In this document: piece after piece, positions 1-11,165 of the stretch
Layout of the letters: the number at the start of each line of letters is the position of its first letter
Position numbering within the stretch: the first letter of the stretch is position 1
Assembly: GCF_030247185.1 (NCBI RefSeq)
Contig: NC_080572.1
Span: forward strand, 188,947,800-189,011,799
Direction: 5' to 3'
Source: Malaya genurostris
Lineage: Eukaryota > Arthropoda > Insecta > Diptera > Culicidae
Length of the DNA stretch: 64,000 nucleotides
Notes under the pieces: generated by a model
Seen by the model: only the letters and a program-made list of their open reading frames with translations
Databases searched by the model: none
What the model was told of the DNA's origin: nothing
Translations under genes and position numbers: made by a program

Positions 1-540
1 TACAATTTATGAAATCCAGACTAGCTAAATTGTCTGTCTTTAGAGTTCAAGAATGAATCGACCCAATCTATATTTCCTGAAACCCCTTACAATATGAATG
101 TTTTCAGAACGAATTTACAAATACCCTTACAGTATGAGTAAATACGGGAATTTGAAGATTAGTTATTGGAAATTGATGTTAAAAGTAGTTTCGAAATCCA
201 AGATGGTGACTTCCGGCTAGTCGATATTCCTTGGAAACCCTTACAGTATGAATATTTTTGGAACGAATTTGATGAGTAGGTGCGACCGTTGCGAAGTCCA
301 ATATGGCAGCGATGTTTGCGACCGTTGCGAAGTACAATATGGCAGCTTCTGGTTTAACAATATTATGTGAAAACCCTTATGATAAAGGATTTTCGAAACG
401 GATTTGAGCAGTCGTCGCCGTTAGACGATGTTTGTGATCGTTTCTACATCGAAGATGGCGACTTCTGGTCTTTTGATGTTATTTGAAAACAGTTCTACAG
501 GGTTGCGCAAAGGAACCTGACACATTTCGTTCTCCGGTTA
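1..540. other. Unassigned AT-rich DNA with short internal repeats
   Basis: No coding region is recognised. A phrase containing 'GCGACCGTTGCGAAGT' and 'CAATATGGCAGC' occurs twice (about 280-307 and 318-345). 'CCTTACAGTATGA'-like phrases recur at about 85, 125 and 240. It reads as the decayed internal part of a dispersed repeat. Confidence 0.4.
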
Positions 541-544
541 CACT

Positions 545-955
545 GGATCCAAACAAGGAGGGAGAAATCGAACACGGCATCGAAAAGTCGAAAAATAAAG
601 GTTTATTTTCGTTTAGTAGTTTTCTAACATGAAGCACTGGAGTGTCGCTTATCGCTCATAACTCGTTTTTGAAGAATCAGTAGTACGTTACAACTAGGGT
701 AACAGAGGTATTTTGGCCCACTTTAGGATTGATTTTATTTTGGCCCACTTTGTAGAAATATCCACCAAATGTTGTGATATCTTTGAAAAACCCTTCCGCA
801 ATAGGTAATTTAATATGATAGGCATCAAATTGATGCAACATGGGTTACTTAACATGGATAAAATCCGATAAAATCGATAAAGTTTGTTAGGTGGGCCAAA
901 ATATATGAAGTGGCCAAAATACCTCTGTTACCCTATTCGTAAGTTGTAAAAACTG
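545..955 (+). repeat. Dispersed repeat copy A, interrupted by a MITE
   Basis: The stretch at 545-696 closely matches 60,590-60,745, sharing 'GGTTTATTTTCGT', 'GAGCACTGGAGTG'-like and 'CTCGTTTTTGAAGAATCAG' phrases. Here the match is split by the MITE at 697-933 and resumes for a short distance afterwards. The family itself is not recognised. Confidence 0.7.
697..933. mobile_element. 237-bp MITE with TA target-site duplication
   Basis: The ends are inverted repeats of about 25 bp beginning GGGTAACAGAGGTATTTTGG on the left. The right end is the complement with one base missing. TA flanks both ends (695-696 and 934-935). The related repeat near 60,745 reads straight through with a single TA, which gives a paralogous empty site. 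There is no coding capacity. TA duplication fits a Tc1/mariner-mobilised element, although the GGGTAACAG terminus was not matched to a named family. Confidence 0.85.
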
Positions 956-1480
956 TTTTAATCCACCTATAGTGGTGTAATGATGCCTTTCTCATATCAA
1001 TCATACTATCATATATAATACTGTGGTATTCTTCAAAATACTTTTCATAAATTCTTGAAAGAATAACCGTAATCGGTTTGTTTGACCGTCTACTGATAAA
1101 AACTATCAATTGCAGAAGATTTGAGATCGTTTTTTAATTTTTTTGCGGTTTTTCGCCCTTTTCAGTGATGGTATAACACATTTAATCCTATATTTCCGAA
1201 TCCGGAAGTCGGATCCAGATGAAATTCAGGAGTTATGTATGGGACATTTGAAACTAAGTTTGTAAAAATCGGTCTATGAGCAAAGTTAAAACCCATATTT
1301 TCATTTATTTTGCACATTTTTCCCCATAACTCCGGAACCGGCAGTCAGATCCAAATAATATTCAGGAATTTTGTATGGGACCACAAGCTTTTTTTGAATC
1401 TAAGTTTGTGAAAATCGGTTCAGCCATCTCCGAGAAAAGTTAGTGCAAAAAACGTTACATACATTCCGTGAAACTGGCAC
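950..1480 (+). repeat. Dispersed mosquito-type repeat, 5' part
   Basis: It begins with a variant of the family leader ('AATCCACCT', 'GTGGTGTAATGATGCCTTTC'). It contains two diverged internal subrepeats near 1,185 and 1,330, each with a CGGAA..GGAAGTC or CGGCAGTC phrase followed by a TTTGTAAAAATCGGT-type phrase. The Transib-like element at 1,486 interrupts it, and no CA tract or 3' tail is seen. It belongs to the same broad family as the large tandem array. Confidence 0.7.
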
Positions 1481-1485
1481 CAATG

Positions 1486-4271
1486 CACAGTGGTCCGGAT
1501 CCACAATTTAGGGGGACAAAAACATTTGTGGCTTAGCCTTATATTTTAGACCTATGATGTCTTCGGAACAAATGATCAGTGAAAGATAAGCCATATTTTG
1601 AAGCATATGGTATTAGGGTGGTTCTAATTATTAGGGTGATGCAAAAATTATTTTCCGTATGTATTGAGATAGAGCACTGCATCCTTCGGCAAAATTGTAG
1701 GGCAACTTATATCAAGCTACTTTGCCGAAAACACTATTGTAGTATCTCTAACGGTTTTAGTGTTACAGCTATTTTGATAGATCAACTTAGGGTGTTCCTA
1801 AAAAATCAGATTTTTTGCTCTAGCTTTCTTAATATTCACTTCTCGATTTTGGTGTCTTTGAATATCTTTTAGAGTTTGTTGAAACCAATTTTTTCATGAC
1901 TAGCGCATTCAGGTAGCGTTTTCTGAACCGAAGTTATGAGCAAAACTAGTTCAAAAACAGATCATTTTTCAACTGCTATATCTAACATTGGAGCAAACGA
2001 AAAAAAAATCGGTTTCTTTCATTTGATAGAAAATACTTTCGAGCATGTTTATAGAAAAAATGGCGGAGGAGATATTTTTTTAAATTTTTTAAATTGTGTT
2101 CAAACATTGGGTTTTTTCATTGAAAAATGCTCTTTCATGTAAGACATTTATTAGCTATACATATTAAAATAAGGTATTGCTGCCTTCTAGCGTGTTAAAA
2201 TTAAAAATGTTAATTCAGCTGCATAATCGGGAAGATGGAGTACACTCACGTTGCTTGTTACTCTATTCGATAATGCTATTACAGGATCAGACGTTAAAAA
2301 AATCGTTTGAATACATCCTCTAGATTCACTAAACGATTGAAGTTCTGCGGATGGAACTGCCTATACTTGCGAATTGATTTATTTCGACTCTCTTGCGCTT
2401 CCTTACTGTACATTATTTGCTATCTGTTTGGTTTCCTTGCGGTTGATAGTTGAGCAAGAAGGCTGGATAATCTGGAGCAACAATTATCCTTCATCTGTTT
2501 CCCTTTGCTGCCCAGAATAAGTAAGCAGGAAGTGGACAAAGTAATTGCAGAAATTGCAGAGCTTTCTCCCACAGTACTGGGGAAAGTATTTGTATTAACG
2601 AAGCTAGTGTTCTGCCTGAACGATACGAAAGTGTTAAACGACATAACAGGCATACACTCCCAAACTTGGTACATATGCAAGCGCTCAGGAAAAGCTTTGA
2701 ATTTTTCAAGAACTGAAACGAATGAGAATAATCAAAACAAATATCAATTTGGAACTTCGCCTCTACACGCAATGATTCGATCTATGGAACTTTGGCTAAA
2801 AGTGAGTTATTGTTTGCACATTGAGAAACCGACATGGCGCGTGTCCCGACAAAATCAGCATGTCAAGGAGCAAGAGACAAACATACTAACGGCATTAAAA
2901 GAGCAGCTAGGGTTACGTATTAGCAAAGACATCGTATTAACAAGATATCCAGCTCGCACATTTCCAGAATAAATCATTGTAAACATCCTTTTTTGCGAGC
3001 ATGGTGCCCTCAGGTGAGTCCGCATCGAATCTCGTACATAGAAGTAGGGAAGAGAAATGTCAAATTCTTGCGCGCCAAAATAGCAGCACTGCGCACCCAC
3101 ACAATTGACATGATATGTTGAATGTGATGCCGTGTGATGGCGTTCCTATACTGAAGATTGATTTCGCTCCAAGCTGACAGGGTCTAGCATTGGTGAACCA
3201 TTACCTGGAGGAGGCAACTCGAATGATGGTATCTGGGCCCGTAGATTTTTCAAAGAATATAACACAGTAGCGCAAATCATCGAGTTAAATGGAAATATAC
3301 TTGAACGGTTTTTTTATAATCTTAACGTTGATAAACAGTAATGTTAAGATTTCGGTACCTGCTTTCCAGGAGTTTACTGAACAAACAAGAATTCGTTTTG
3401 TGGAGCTGTATGGATGGTATGCTCTGTCGCTAACCGTGCATAAACTTCTGGTGCATGGGACTGCAATTATAAAACATGCTTTGCTTCCTATTGGTATGTA
3501 TATTAAGGAAGCGCAAGAGAGTTAGTGAATCTAGAGAATGTATTCAAACGATTTCTATTAACGTCTGATCCTGTAATAGCATTATCGAATAGAGTAACAA
3601 CCAACGTGAGTGTACTTCATCTTCCCGATTATGCAGCTGAATTAACATTTTTAATTTTAACACGCTAGAAGACAGCAATACCTTATTTTAATATGTATAG
3701 CTAATAAATGTCTTACATGAAAGAGCATTTTTCAATGAAAAAACCCAATGTTTGAACACAATTTGAAAAATTTAAAAAAATATCTCCTCCGCCATTTTTT
3801 CTATAAACATGCTCGAAAGTATTTTCTATCAAATGAAAGAAACCGATTTTTTTTTTCGTTTGCTCCAAGATATTCAAGACACCAAAATCGATATTCAAAG
3901 ACACCAAAATCGAGAAGTGAATATTAAAAAAGCTAGAGCAAAAAATCTGATTTTTTTAGGAACACCCTAAGTTGATCTATCAAAATAGCTGTAACACTAA
4001 AACCGTTAGAGATACTACAATAGTGTTTTCGGCAAAGTAGCTTGATATAGGTTGCCCTACAATTTTGCCGAAGGATGCAGTGCTCTATCTCAATACATAC
4101 GGAAAATAATTTTTGCATCACCCTAATAATTAGAACCACCCTAATACCATATGCTTCAAAATATGGCTTATCTTTCACTGATCATTTGTTCCGATGACAT
4201 CATAGGTCTAAAGTATAAGGCTAAGCCACAAATGTTTTTGTCCCCCTAAATTGTGGATCCGGACCACTGTG
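1486..4271 (+). mobile_element. Transib-like (RAG1-like) DNA transposon, decayed
   Basis: The element is 2,786 bp. Both ends start CACAGTG, followed by exactly 23 bp and then ACAAAAACA (left 1486-1492 and 1516-1524; right, inverted, 4265-4271 and 4233-4241). This is the layout of a V(D)J 23-RSS, and Transib termini are known to resemble RSSs. A 5-bp duplication CAATG lies at 1481-1485 and 4272-4276; Transib elements make 5-bp duplications. The inverted arms extend far inwards, about 1486-2330 against 3535-4271, the right arm carrying a ~100-bp deletion near 3,880. Between the arms lies a broken transposase-like core. The boundaries are firm. The superfamily call rests on termini, duplication length and motif order. 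Confidence 0.85.
2505..3525 (+). pseudogene. RAG1/Transib-like transposase C-terminal core, disrupted
   Basis: One frame (2505-2972) carries GTSPLHAMIRSME and, near its end, KEQLGLRISK. A different frame at about 3190-3300 reads GEPLPGGGNSNDGIWARRFF. A third open stretch (3289-3525) carries LYGWYALSLTVHKLLVHG and IGMYIKEAQES. In order and spacing these resemble the LHC-D-I, NGNFARKLM, HKTLAH and EGNES regions of the RAG1 core, as recalled. The frame changes twice, roughly 200-250 bp between 2,950 and 3,190 do not fit, and there is no N-terminal region, so it cannot encode a working transposase. By eye, the residue aligned with the second catalytic Asp of RAG1 is Met, but that alignment is uncertain. 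No splice sites were established. Confidence 0.6.
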
Positions 4272-4276
4272 CAATG

Positions 4277-4722
4277 GTGATAAATTGGTTGCACTGCTGA
4301 GTTCCCATCATACGTTCATAATGTAATTGTCAAACCGTGAGAACCCTTTCGATTCGGTAGCTGATTTGTATATATTGAGATTTTATGGCACACTTTGGTT
4401 GAAATGATAATGCAATTAATCTCGCGCTCCACCAAGCGGTGAGTGCGATCATTTCAGAATGTACCGGGAACGAACCACATTTTTCAAAAATATTTATAAG
4501 CACGTACATGTCTTTATTATTTATCTTTGATCTTATCTTTAACCGATCTCCAGTACGTCGCTAGTCACTAGTCAAAAATGCGTTTTTTGAGTTACGCAAG
4601 TGGTTAGATGTTAGCAACAATCACTCAAACTTCTTGTTGAAAGCTGGTCACAAATAAGCTACCGTAACAAAAATTATCAGACGGCAAATCAGACGTAACA
4701 AATATAAATCAGACGGCTATTA
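4277..4722. other. Unassigned AT-rich DNA
   Basis: No open reading frame of note, RNA gene or clear repeat is seen. It may be the continuation of the repeat interrupted at 1,486, but no convincing match was found. Confidence 0.3.
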
Positions 4723-5974
4723 CACGGAACGACCGAAAATAGCTTTGCGCCTAATTCGTATTACTGTTTTTGAATTAGTTGATTTTGACAACAAAATTTC
4801 CAAAATAACTATAAAATTAGTTAAAATTTAGAATTTACTTTGCTGAAAACAAAAATCTTATTTTTAGAGAATCTGTTTAGTTGGCGAATATTCTGGACAC
4901 AAGCCAGTAATATTTCGATCCAACACGAAATTCTCATTGACAACTAATTTTGTTATTAAAATCAAAAAATTTGTTTCTATTTATCTATCACCATCATTAC
5001 TGAAGGACAGCACAAAGAAAACTAAAATGAAATTGGTTTTATTAACAAGTTTATTAGCCAAAAACTCATGAGAAGTGTCAAAGAAAATCAATCCACTAAA
5101 AGGCTAAAAAGGACAGTCTTGTTGAAACTGCTTGCAAATTGTTTAGATGTTTTTCGCAGGTGTTACGATATATCCGTATATAAATTTATAAAACGATTTG
5201 TAAACATGACGTAAACTGTTAGTGGAAAGTGTATTTATTCAGAATTTGTGCGCATTTGAAGAGATTGTGCGTAATAATGTTTCTACGTGGAACAGTGAAG
5301 TGAGTTTCGAATTTTGCTCTTTAATTGTACATGTCCAATTATGTTTTTCGTATCTTCCAACCTTCCGGGCTACGCCGTCCGGTGTACTACTTGTATTCGG
5401 TTTTTGTTTTCCGAGTGCTTAAAGTTTTCAGTGAGCGACTCGATTTCGCAAAGTCGAATGAAGAAAACAGCGATTTAGAAGAAAAATTTTCAAAAAGAAG
5501 TTTATGTTTCGCTTATGTCTTTTTCTCCAATACAACATCGTATTTATACCTGCCAATATAGGAAAGATACTCGCGACTGAAATTTTTTTCGGTAGTAGTG
5601 CCATCTATTGGCTAGTAGTCATTACGATGTTAATGTTTTTTTTCGGTGACAGAGCGCCATACAGCTGCAAATTGCAGAAACCAATTCAACCATTTACGTT
5701 GGTTGAAAACAACGTTTTATTTCTCTAATTCAACTAAAAAATTAGTTGAATGGATATGAAGTGTGCCTTAGCTAAGAAATGACAGCACGTTTAATTGGTG
5801 AATCAACTAAAAAATAGCCATTTCAACAAATATTTTATTATTATTAAGGATGTGAGAATTAAAAAATCTAAATTAGCAAAAGTAAGATTTTTTTAGCTGT
5901 CTCAAAAAATAACTAACTAAAATCAGAAAATCAACTATGTTTTTCGCCAAAATGCTGATTTCGGTCTTTCCGTG
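4723..5974. mobile_element. CACGGAA-ended non-autonomous element, 1,252 bp
   Basis: The ends are inverted: CACGGAACGACCGAAA on the left and the complement of CACGGAAAGACCGAAA on the right. Both are flanked by TA (4721-4722 and 5975-5976). Weaker inverted similarity continues inwards through 'TTAGTTGATTTT' and 'AAAATCTTA' phrases. Short open frames at 5222-5728 have no recognisable product. It is probably a non-autonomous DNA transposon; the superfamily is not assigned. Confidence 0.65.
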
Positions 5975-8311
5975 TATGAATAAGTTGTCATTTCCATTTT
6001 TGTTAGTTTGTTCTTATAGAATATCTTTCTTTGATATAGTGTTCAGTTGTACGATTGGAGTCGATTCCAAATCGTTTCATGCTTTAGGAAATTCTAGTAA
6101 CTATTATCGTAATACTTTTGCGTAAAAACGTACTATAATCTACCCGTCAATTTAAGTTAATCGTAACTTTCTATTTCGGCCCATTATTTTAAACTAAACT
6201 ATAAATGTTATTTTTCTGCATACTTGAGTTACTTGCCGGTATGCTTTCACATGCTTTCATTGGTGCCTTCAACGACTATATTTCCCTCTTAGTTTCAGTT
6301 ATTTAAAAAAAAACTTGTTCGACGTGGTCGCCTGTCTCGCACAGCAAACGGCAATGTGTTTTTTTTTACTTTAACTGTTTTCAACGTTTCAATTTTTTTT
6401 GCTTATTAACTACATTGTATTAGTTTGTGCGCGGACGATGGAAAAAGTTCCAGTAAATTATTTTTTGCAACTTTGACTGCGTTTTGACAACGCTAATTAA
6501 AACCGACGGAACCCGGCGCTATCTGGTTATGTGCATTTCGAGTGCACGCAAATGAATTTTTGTGCTAGCCAGAACGGATTGTAAATTAGTTCCATAATGG
6601 TTGGATGAAAAGACTTTTTTGCCGGTGAATAACTACTGCAAGATTCGCACAGTGGAGTAATTTTAATTATCTATAATTATTCGTTTTTTTTTGCCGGAGA
6701 TCAGCAATGAATAAAATTGTGATTTAATCAGTTCAATGCATTTCACCAGTAACACCTAATTGAATATTTATTAAGAGGAGGGAGCAAAGCTACCACATCA
6801 AGCAGGAAATCGAAATCAGTTTATGGAGGAAGAGTGAACGGAGTACATTGAATAGAGCTTATTCTACCGAATAATAATGAATGCTCAAATAGTTCACCGG
6901 ATTTCTGAATCGTAAAATAACTCTGATAATATTGGTTTTATACCTGATCACGAATTTAATGGCAACACATTTAAATTTATTTAAAATTTTGTAGCCAAAA
7001 CTAGTATAAAAAAAACAAGTAACTTATCCTCTTTCAAGTGAAGTGCTTCACTGAACTCCTCTCACCATGAGGACTCCCTTCATGTTGTCCTCGTTTGACA
7101 AGTGACAGAATAAAACAACTAACTAGCGAAAAGGAGGAAGGGGAAAGATCGAACTACCGTTGGTTGCTGATGAACGAACTTTTGCTGTGTCATCAGAGCG
7201 GAACTGAATTTCATTTTGATAGCCGGTATCAATTCATCGAAAAACAAAAAGTCACCCGAGCACAGTATGTAAAAAAATAAAATGGTCAAATATAAGAAAG
7301 AAAAAAAGCTATCGATGGCTTTCCATTACGTAGCTCGTTCACAATCGTGCAGAGTGAAAAGGGTAAAATTTTTCTACCGAAAAGGAACCATTTCGGGTGA
7401 GTTCTTTTCTCATAGCTTTAGGTGCAAGCTGTGAACTGCGTTCGTCTATTATCTTATTTCGGCGAACAGAGCAGAGGCACGTGGACTTCCTTGGACCGTT
7501 GAAAATCGAGCTCCCTTCGGTGCTATTCCGAGAACGGGTGATTTTCAACGATCGGAATAACAAGTTTTCCCATCCGTTCGACTTGTCAAGGATGAAATGT
7601 GGCAAAGTTTGATGACTCTGTTGGCGGGAAGATGCGGAAGAAGAAATTGTCTATCACGATTCGCATGCTGTTTGCTGGTCGGAACTGTTCTGGTGGTGGT
7701 GGTGGTGGACCAGGTTGAGGATAGATTATTTTTCAACTTCGGACGAGGTGAATAAATAATGTGACGGATGAGCGGATCGGTCGGCTATGTTTTCCAAGTG
7801 ATGACGTGAAGCTATTTCGGAGCTTGAGAAAAAGTTCTTTATCTTACTTCATAAATATTTACAAGATTGATTATTGATTCGGCTATATTCTGAAGGCTTT
7901 TGCAGCGTAACAATCGGGAAATAATGTGGTAATTCTAGTTAAATGAGGAATTCAGACTCGCCAAACAATAACTGGAGCACTTCCGCTGCCCAAAGAAAAC
8001 TGAGATGAAAAGTGATAGTGAGCGGTTTTCTCATTAGCATTGAAAGTATTAATGAACTGTTTATTTCTAATTAAAGGATTTCATCGATAAACAGGAAGAG
8101 AGAGAGAGAGAGAGAGGAATGAGTGAAATGATCAAATAGAGAAAAACCATCCCACCCCGATTTGATGTTCAGGTTACCCATTAAATATGCTTTCTTCTAG
8201 TTTCAGATAGCATGTGGTCTTCAAATATTCAATTTTCGTAAAAACTTCACAAATATAAAAAACCGGTGTTTAAGTGTTAAGTTTTTAAGAGCTAATTTAA
8301 CGTTTTTAGAG
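5975..8311. other. Unassigned region, possibly unique host DNA
   Basis: No gene is recognised. The largest frames are under 90 codons and look random. A short GGT/TGG run lies near 7,690-7,710 and a GA run at about 8,092-8,117. Base composition at 7,050-7,700 is less AT-rich than the surroundings, so it could contain untranslated or regulatory host sequence. That is only a guess. Confidence 0.3.
8092..8117. repeat. (GA)n microsatellite
   Basis: An almost pure GA run of about 25 bases. Confidence 0.9.
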
Positions 8312-8312
8312 A

Positions 8313-8401
8313 ACACACACAATTAAAAAAACCCTGTGATTTTACATCTTATTAGATGCACATGAATGGAGCGTCGCAGCTCACGCAAATATACGTGGAA
8401 G
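8313..8401 (+). repeat. Resident dispersed repeat, left fragment
   Basis: It matches the reverse complement of 14,937-15,028, sharing 'CTGTGATTTTA', 'CTTATTAGATGCACAT' and 'ATGGAGCGTCGCA'. It is interrupted after CGTGGAAG by the hAT-type MITE, and a short continuation lies at 9,054-9,080. Confidence 0.75.
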
Positions 8402-9045
8402 CAGAGATGTCCATCTCCTCTGTGTGACGAAGAGCAAGCAAAATTTCTCCCCTCGCACTGACAACTTCAACGAGAGCTCTTCTCCTTCACATATATACAC
8501 CACTGTTGTGTAAGTGTGCACGCATCATGAGTGCGTTTGTTTGTTTCCTTTTACCTCCTCCACTGAATCGCACCAAAGTGCTAGAGCAGAGCTAATAAAT
8601 TCTCTGAGGTGGATGCAGATACTTTCACAGAGGTGTACACGCCGGTGAGCACTCTGGTGTATGGTTTGCGTAGAAGAAGCGTGGGGCACGCAAAATCAGC
8701 AAAATAAAACAATTTATCGTTAAATTTTCAGTTTTCATTGCAAATTTTTAATAGCAACACAGATCTACTCTCTATCAATTGAAGTTCACAGAAGTGTTCG
8801 CTCACCATCACGCGCCGGTGATCACTTGGGTGTATTTAGGCGAGAGCACGTGAGAGTGATTCGTGCGAAGAGAATGTTATTTTCTCGCACCAGCTTCTTT
8901 CAACACAAGCACGCACTCAAAGTCTGTCTGTCTGGACACTGAGAAGAAGTGCGCTTTCCCCTTTGCGCGGAGCGGAGCAAATGTATCCGCAGTGTTTATT
9001 TAAACCTACGCCCTGGTGTACCACTCTAGTGAAATGCCATCTCTG
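8402..9045. mobile_element. hAT-type MITE, 644 bp, 8-bp duplication
   Basis: Both ends read CAGAGATG inward, and the 8-bp duplication CGTGGAAG flanks the element (8394-8401 and 9046-9053). CAGAG-type termini with 8-bp duplications are characteristic of the hAT superfamily. The related repeat in reverse orientation at 14,937-14,944 has a single uninterrupted CGTGCAAG, which is the paralogous empty site. Inside are repeated 'CGCCGGTGA..CACT' phrases (about 8,640 and 8,813). There is no transposase, so mobilisation would have needed a hAT transposase in trans. Confidence 0.85.
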
Positions 9046-9107
9046 CGTGGAAGAACATTTAATATTGTGTCTAAAACTCCATACAAGAAATTCATTGAAA
9101 TAAAAAA

Positions 9108-9895
9108 AACTACAAGGATCAGCCCCATGGGGTTGTTCGAGCCGTTGATGTGGAACAAGGCAACCAAAATTTCCAATGATTGACATTTTCAATTATTCGT
9201 CACACTTTTGAATCCGCAAATGCACAAGAGTCTGCTTAGATTGATCCTTATTAGGAATCAACACCGAACACGGGAACCCAGAATATAGACTATTTATCGT
9301 GATTTGTATTTGTTTCGTAGCCGACGAAATTACATCAATAGCCCAAATGTAGACAATTATATGTTTGTACATGCTTGCTATACGGATATCGATATTTAAG
9401 CTTCTCTTCACCAAGCTTGTGTTCAAGTTTTGTATGCAAGCAGTTATTTTTATAGCGTTTCTCTACCATTACTACCATTTTGCGATTTCGGTTGAAGCGA
9501 TAAAATATTTCTCATTATCAATCGAGTTCATCTTATATAAATGTACTCATTATCTCAGGCGAAACGACATAACATGGGATTTCATCCAATCTTGCATGAC
9601 ACAAGATCAGATCATACCAATAAAAGCTTCGAATCGTTTATGGCACTTTTTATCTTGCTGTGTAGTAACAACCTACCACTAGCAAGCTACGCATAAGACT
9701 GAAACGTTAGCTATAATTTCGCTTCTATTTGTAGATTCGCGTGCTTCCAACAGCTTTGCTTTTGTATCGATTGACCAATCAGAGAGCTGCTTTCCCTTTG
9801 ATATATCGCTTACTCCTTCAAAACCGTCGACTATGGCAGGGAAATCCGATATGCCGGAGATTTTTTGCAGCCAAAATAGGACACTGCTAGCTATT
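9108..9895 (+). repeat. Duplicated module D1, copy 1
   Basis: It shares long stretches with 12,731-13,253: 'CAGCCCCATGGGG', 'GGAACAAGGCAACCAAAATTT'-like, 'CATGACACAAGATCAGA' and 'GATATATCGCTTACTCC'. Copy 1 is longer, with about 250 bp extra. Short frames inside (for example at 9365-9682) are not conserved in the other copy, which argues against coding. Confidence 0.75.
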
Positions 9896-10984
9896 AATCA
9901 ACATTTCAATGATATAAAATTAAAAAGGCGGGTGGGTAATGTCAGAGACATAACTGGATGTCGTGAATACGAAAACAACTGACATGTTCCTTAACACTTG
10001 CGAATATCAATTGTATGAATTATGCACGCATTCCCCTTTTTCACATTTTTCGCAAAAACAAAGAAAGCTTCACTTGATCTCAATTACTGTGAATTTCACA
10101 CAGCGAAAAGTGCACAAATCTAAGCAAACTGTTCTTGATTTGCAGTAAACTGAGGATATTTCCCTACGATTTGCGAACAACAAATCCTAATAGTTCTTTA
10201 GAAAACTTTTAGAGCCATTAGAAAGGCTGATATTGTGCAATGCTCTCCACCGTTGTTTTTTTCCCACTGCTAATGACTGGCAGCTGTGACGTAATCGCTT
10301 TTGTCGAAAGCGTGCAGACGACACAAAACACATCTGCTTGCAGTGGCGATTGAATCCAAACTGATTGAATTTTTGTTAAGAGATTTCCTTTTATGTGATT
10401 TCGTTTGTAGCTTTTTCACTAATGGGCGGTCCTAACGGCTATAAAAATAGCCGCATACAGAATTTTATTGTCGATTATTTCATTTCGGATTTGCATAATT
10501 TATTGAAAGAAATTATTAATATGCTGTAGGGATTCGGTTCTAGCATTCACAAGGACCAAATTGAGGAACTCAATTTGGTCCGTCGCTGCTGGTTGATGAT
10601 TCCACTCCCACGACGTCTGCTTCCATCGAACGCACGAAAAGAAATGATCGATTTTCGACCACGGTTCCCCTTTTATACGCATTCAGTTGAAGATATGTGC
10701 CTGACTACCTCAAAATCGTCGTCCTTGCGCGAAAAACCCAAGCGAAAGTAAGGTGTTTTCCGCGTTGTTTTCAAATTTTAAGAAAACTTAATTTTTGAGT
10801 TGTTTGTGGTTATCGCACACTGTTCAAAATATTATCCTGAATTCCTGATCATATTTTTGATGAAATGGTGAAAGAATTATGTTGCTACCATTAATACAAG
10901 TCGAGATATTCACGATTAAGTTCTGCCCATTCTTCCATATGGCTAATTTTGAAAAGGCGCCCTATAGTAAAGTAAGTCGTATTC
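9896..10984. other. Unassigned region with two TATA-like boxes and a palindrome
   Basis: No coding gene is recognised. CTATAAAAATAG near 10,439-10,450 on the + strand sits in a short palindrome. GCGTATAAAAGGGG on the - strand (about 10,667-10,680) looks like a good TATA box. Between them, 10,552-10,580 is a perfect 13-bp-arm palindrome (GGACCAAATTGAG, 3-nt loop). A 60-codon frame on the - strand (10,500-10,682) starts at the - strand TATA and has no recognisable domain. Confidence 0.35.
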
Positions 10985-11165
10985 ACGACAAAATAACATG
11001 GCTATGTACATTCAAATCAATACGTAGAAATATTTTCAATCAAATGGTGACATAATATTAATAATTGATACAAAATGGACTGAGCTGTAATTGTTCAAAA
11101 CCTGACCACATTTCTACGTGTATTTTTCTTGAGTTTCTAGTTTGCACCGCTATATAGAAAACAAA
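10985..11165 (+). repeat. Duplicated module D2, copy 1
   Basis: It matches 13,283-13,456 with 'AATATTAATAATTG', 'GACTGAGCTGT' and 'TTTCTACGTGTATTTTTCTT'. It runs directly into 'TGTGTTCCACAT' here; in copy 2 the same junction is split by the insertion at 13,457-14,603. Confidence 0.75.

Noticed and set aside
10500..10682. A histone-like or other small gene behind the minus-strand TATA box
   Set aside because: The 60-codon product has no recognisable domain, and the palindrome does not match the histone 3' stem-loop.
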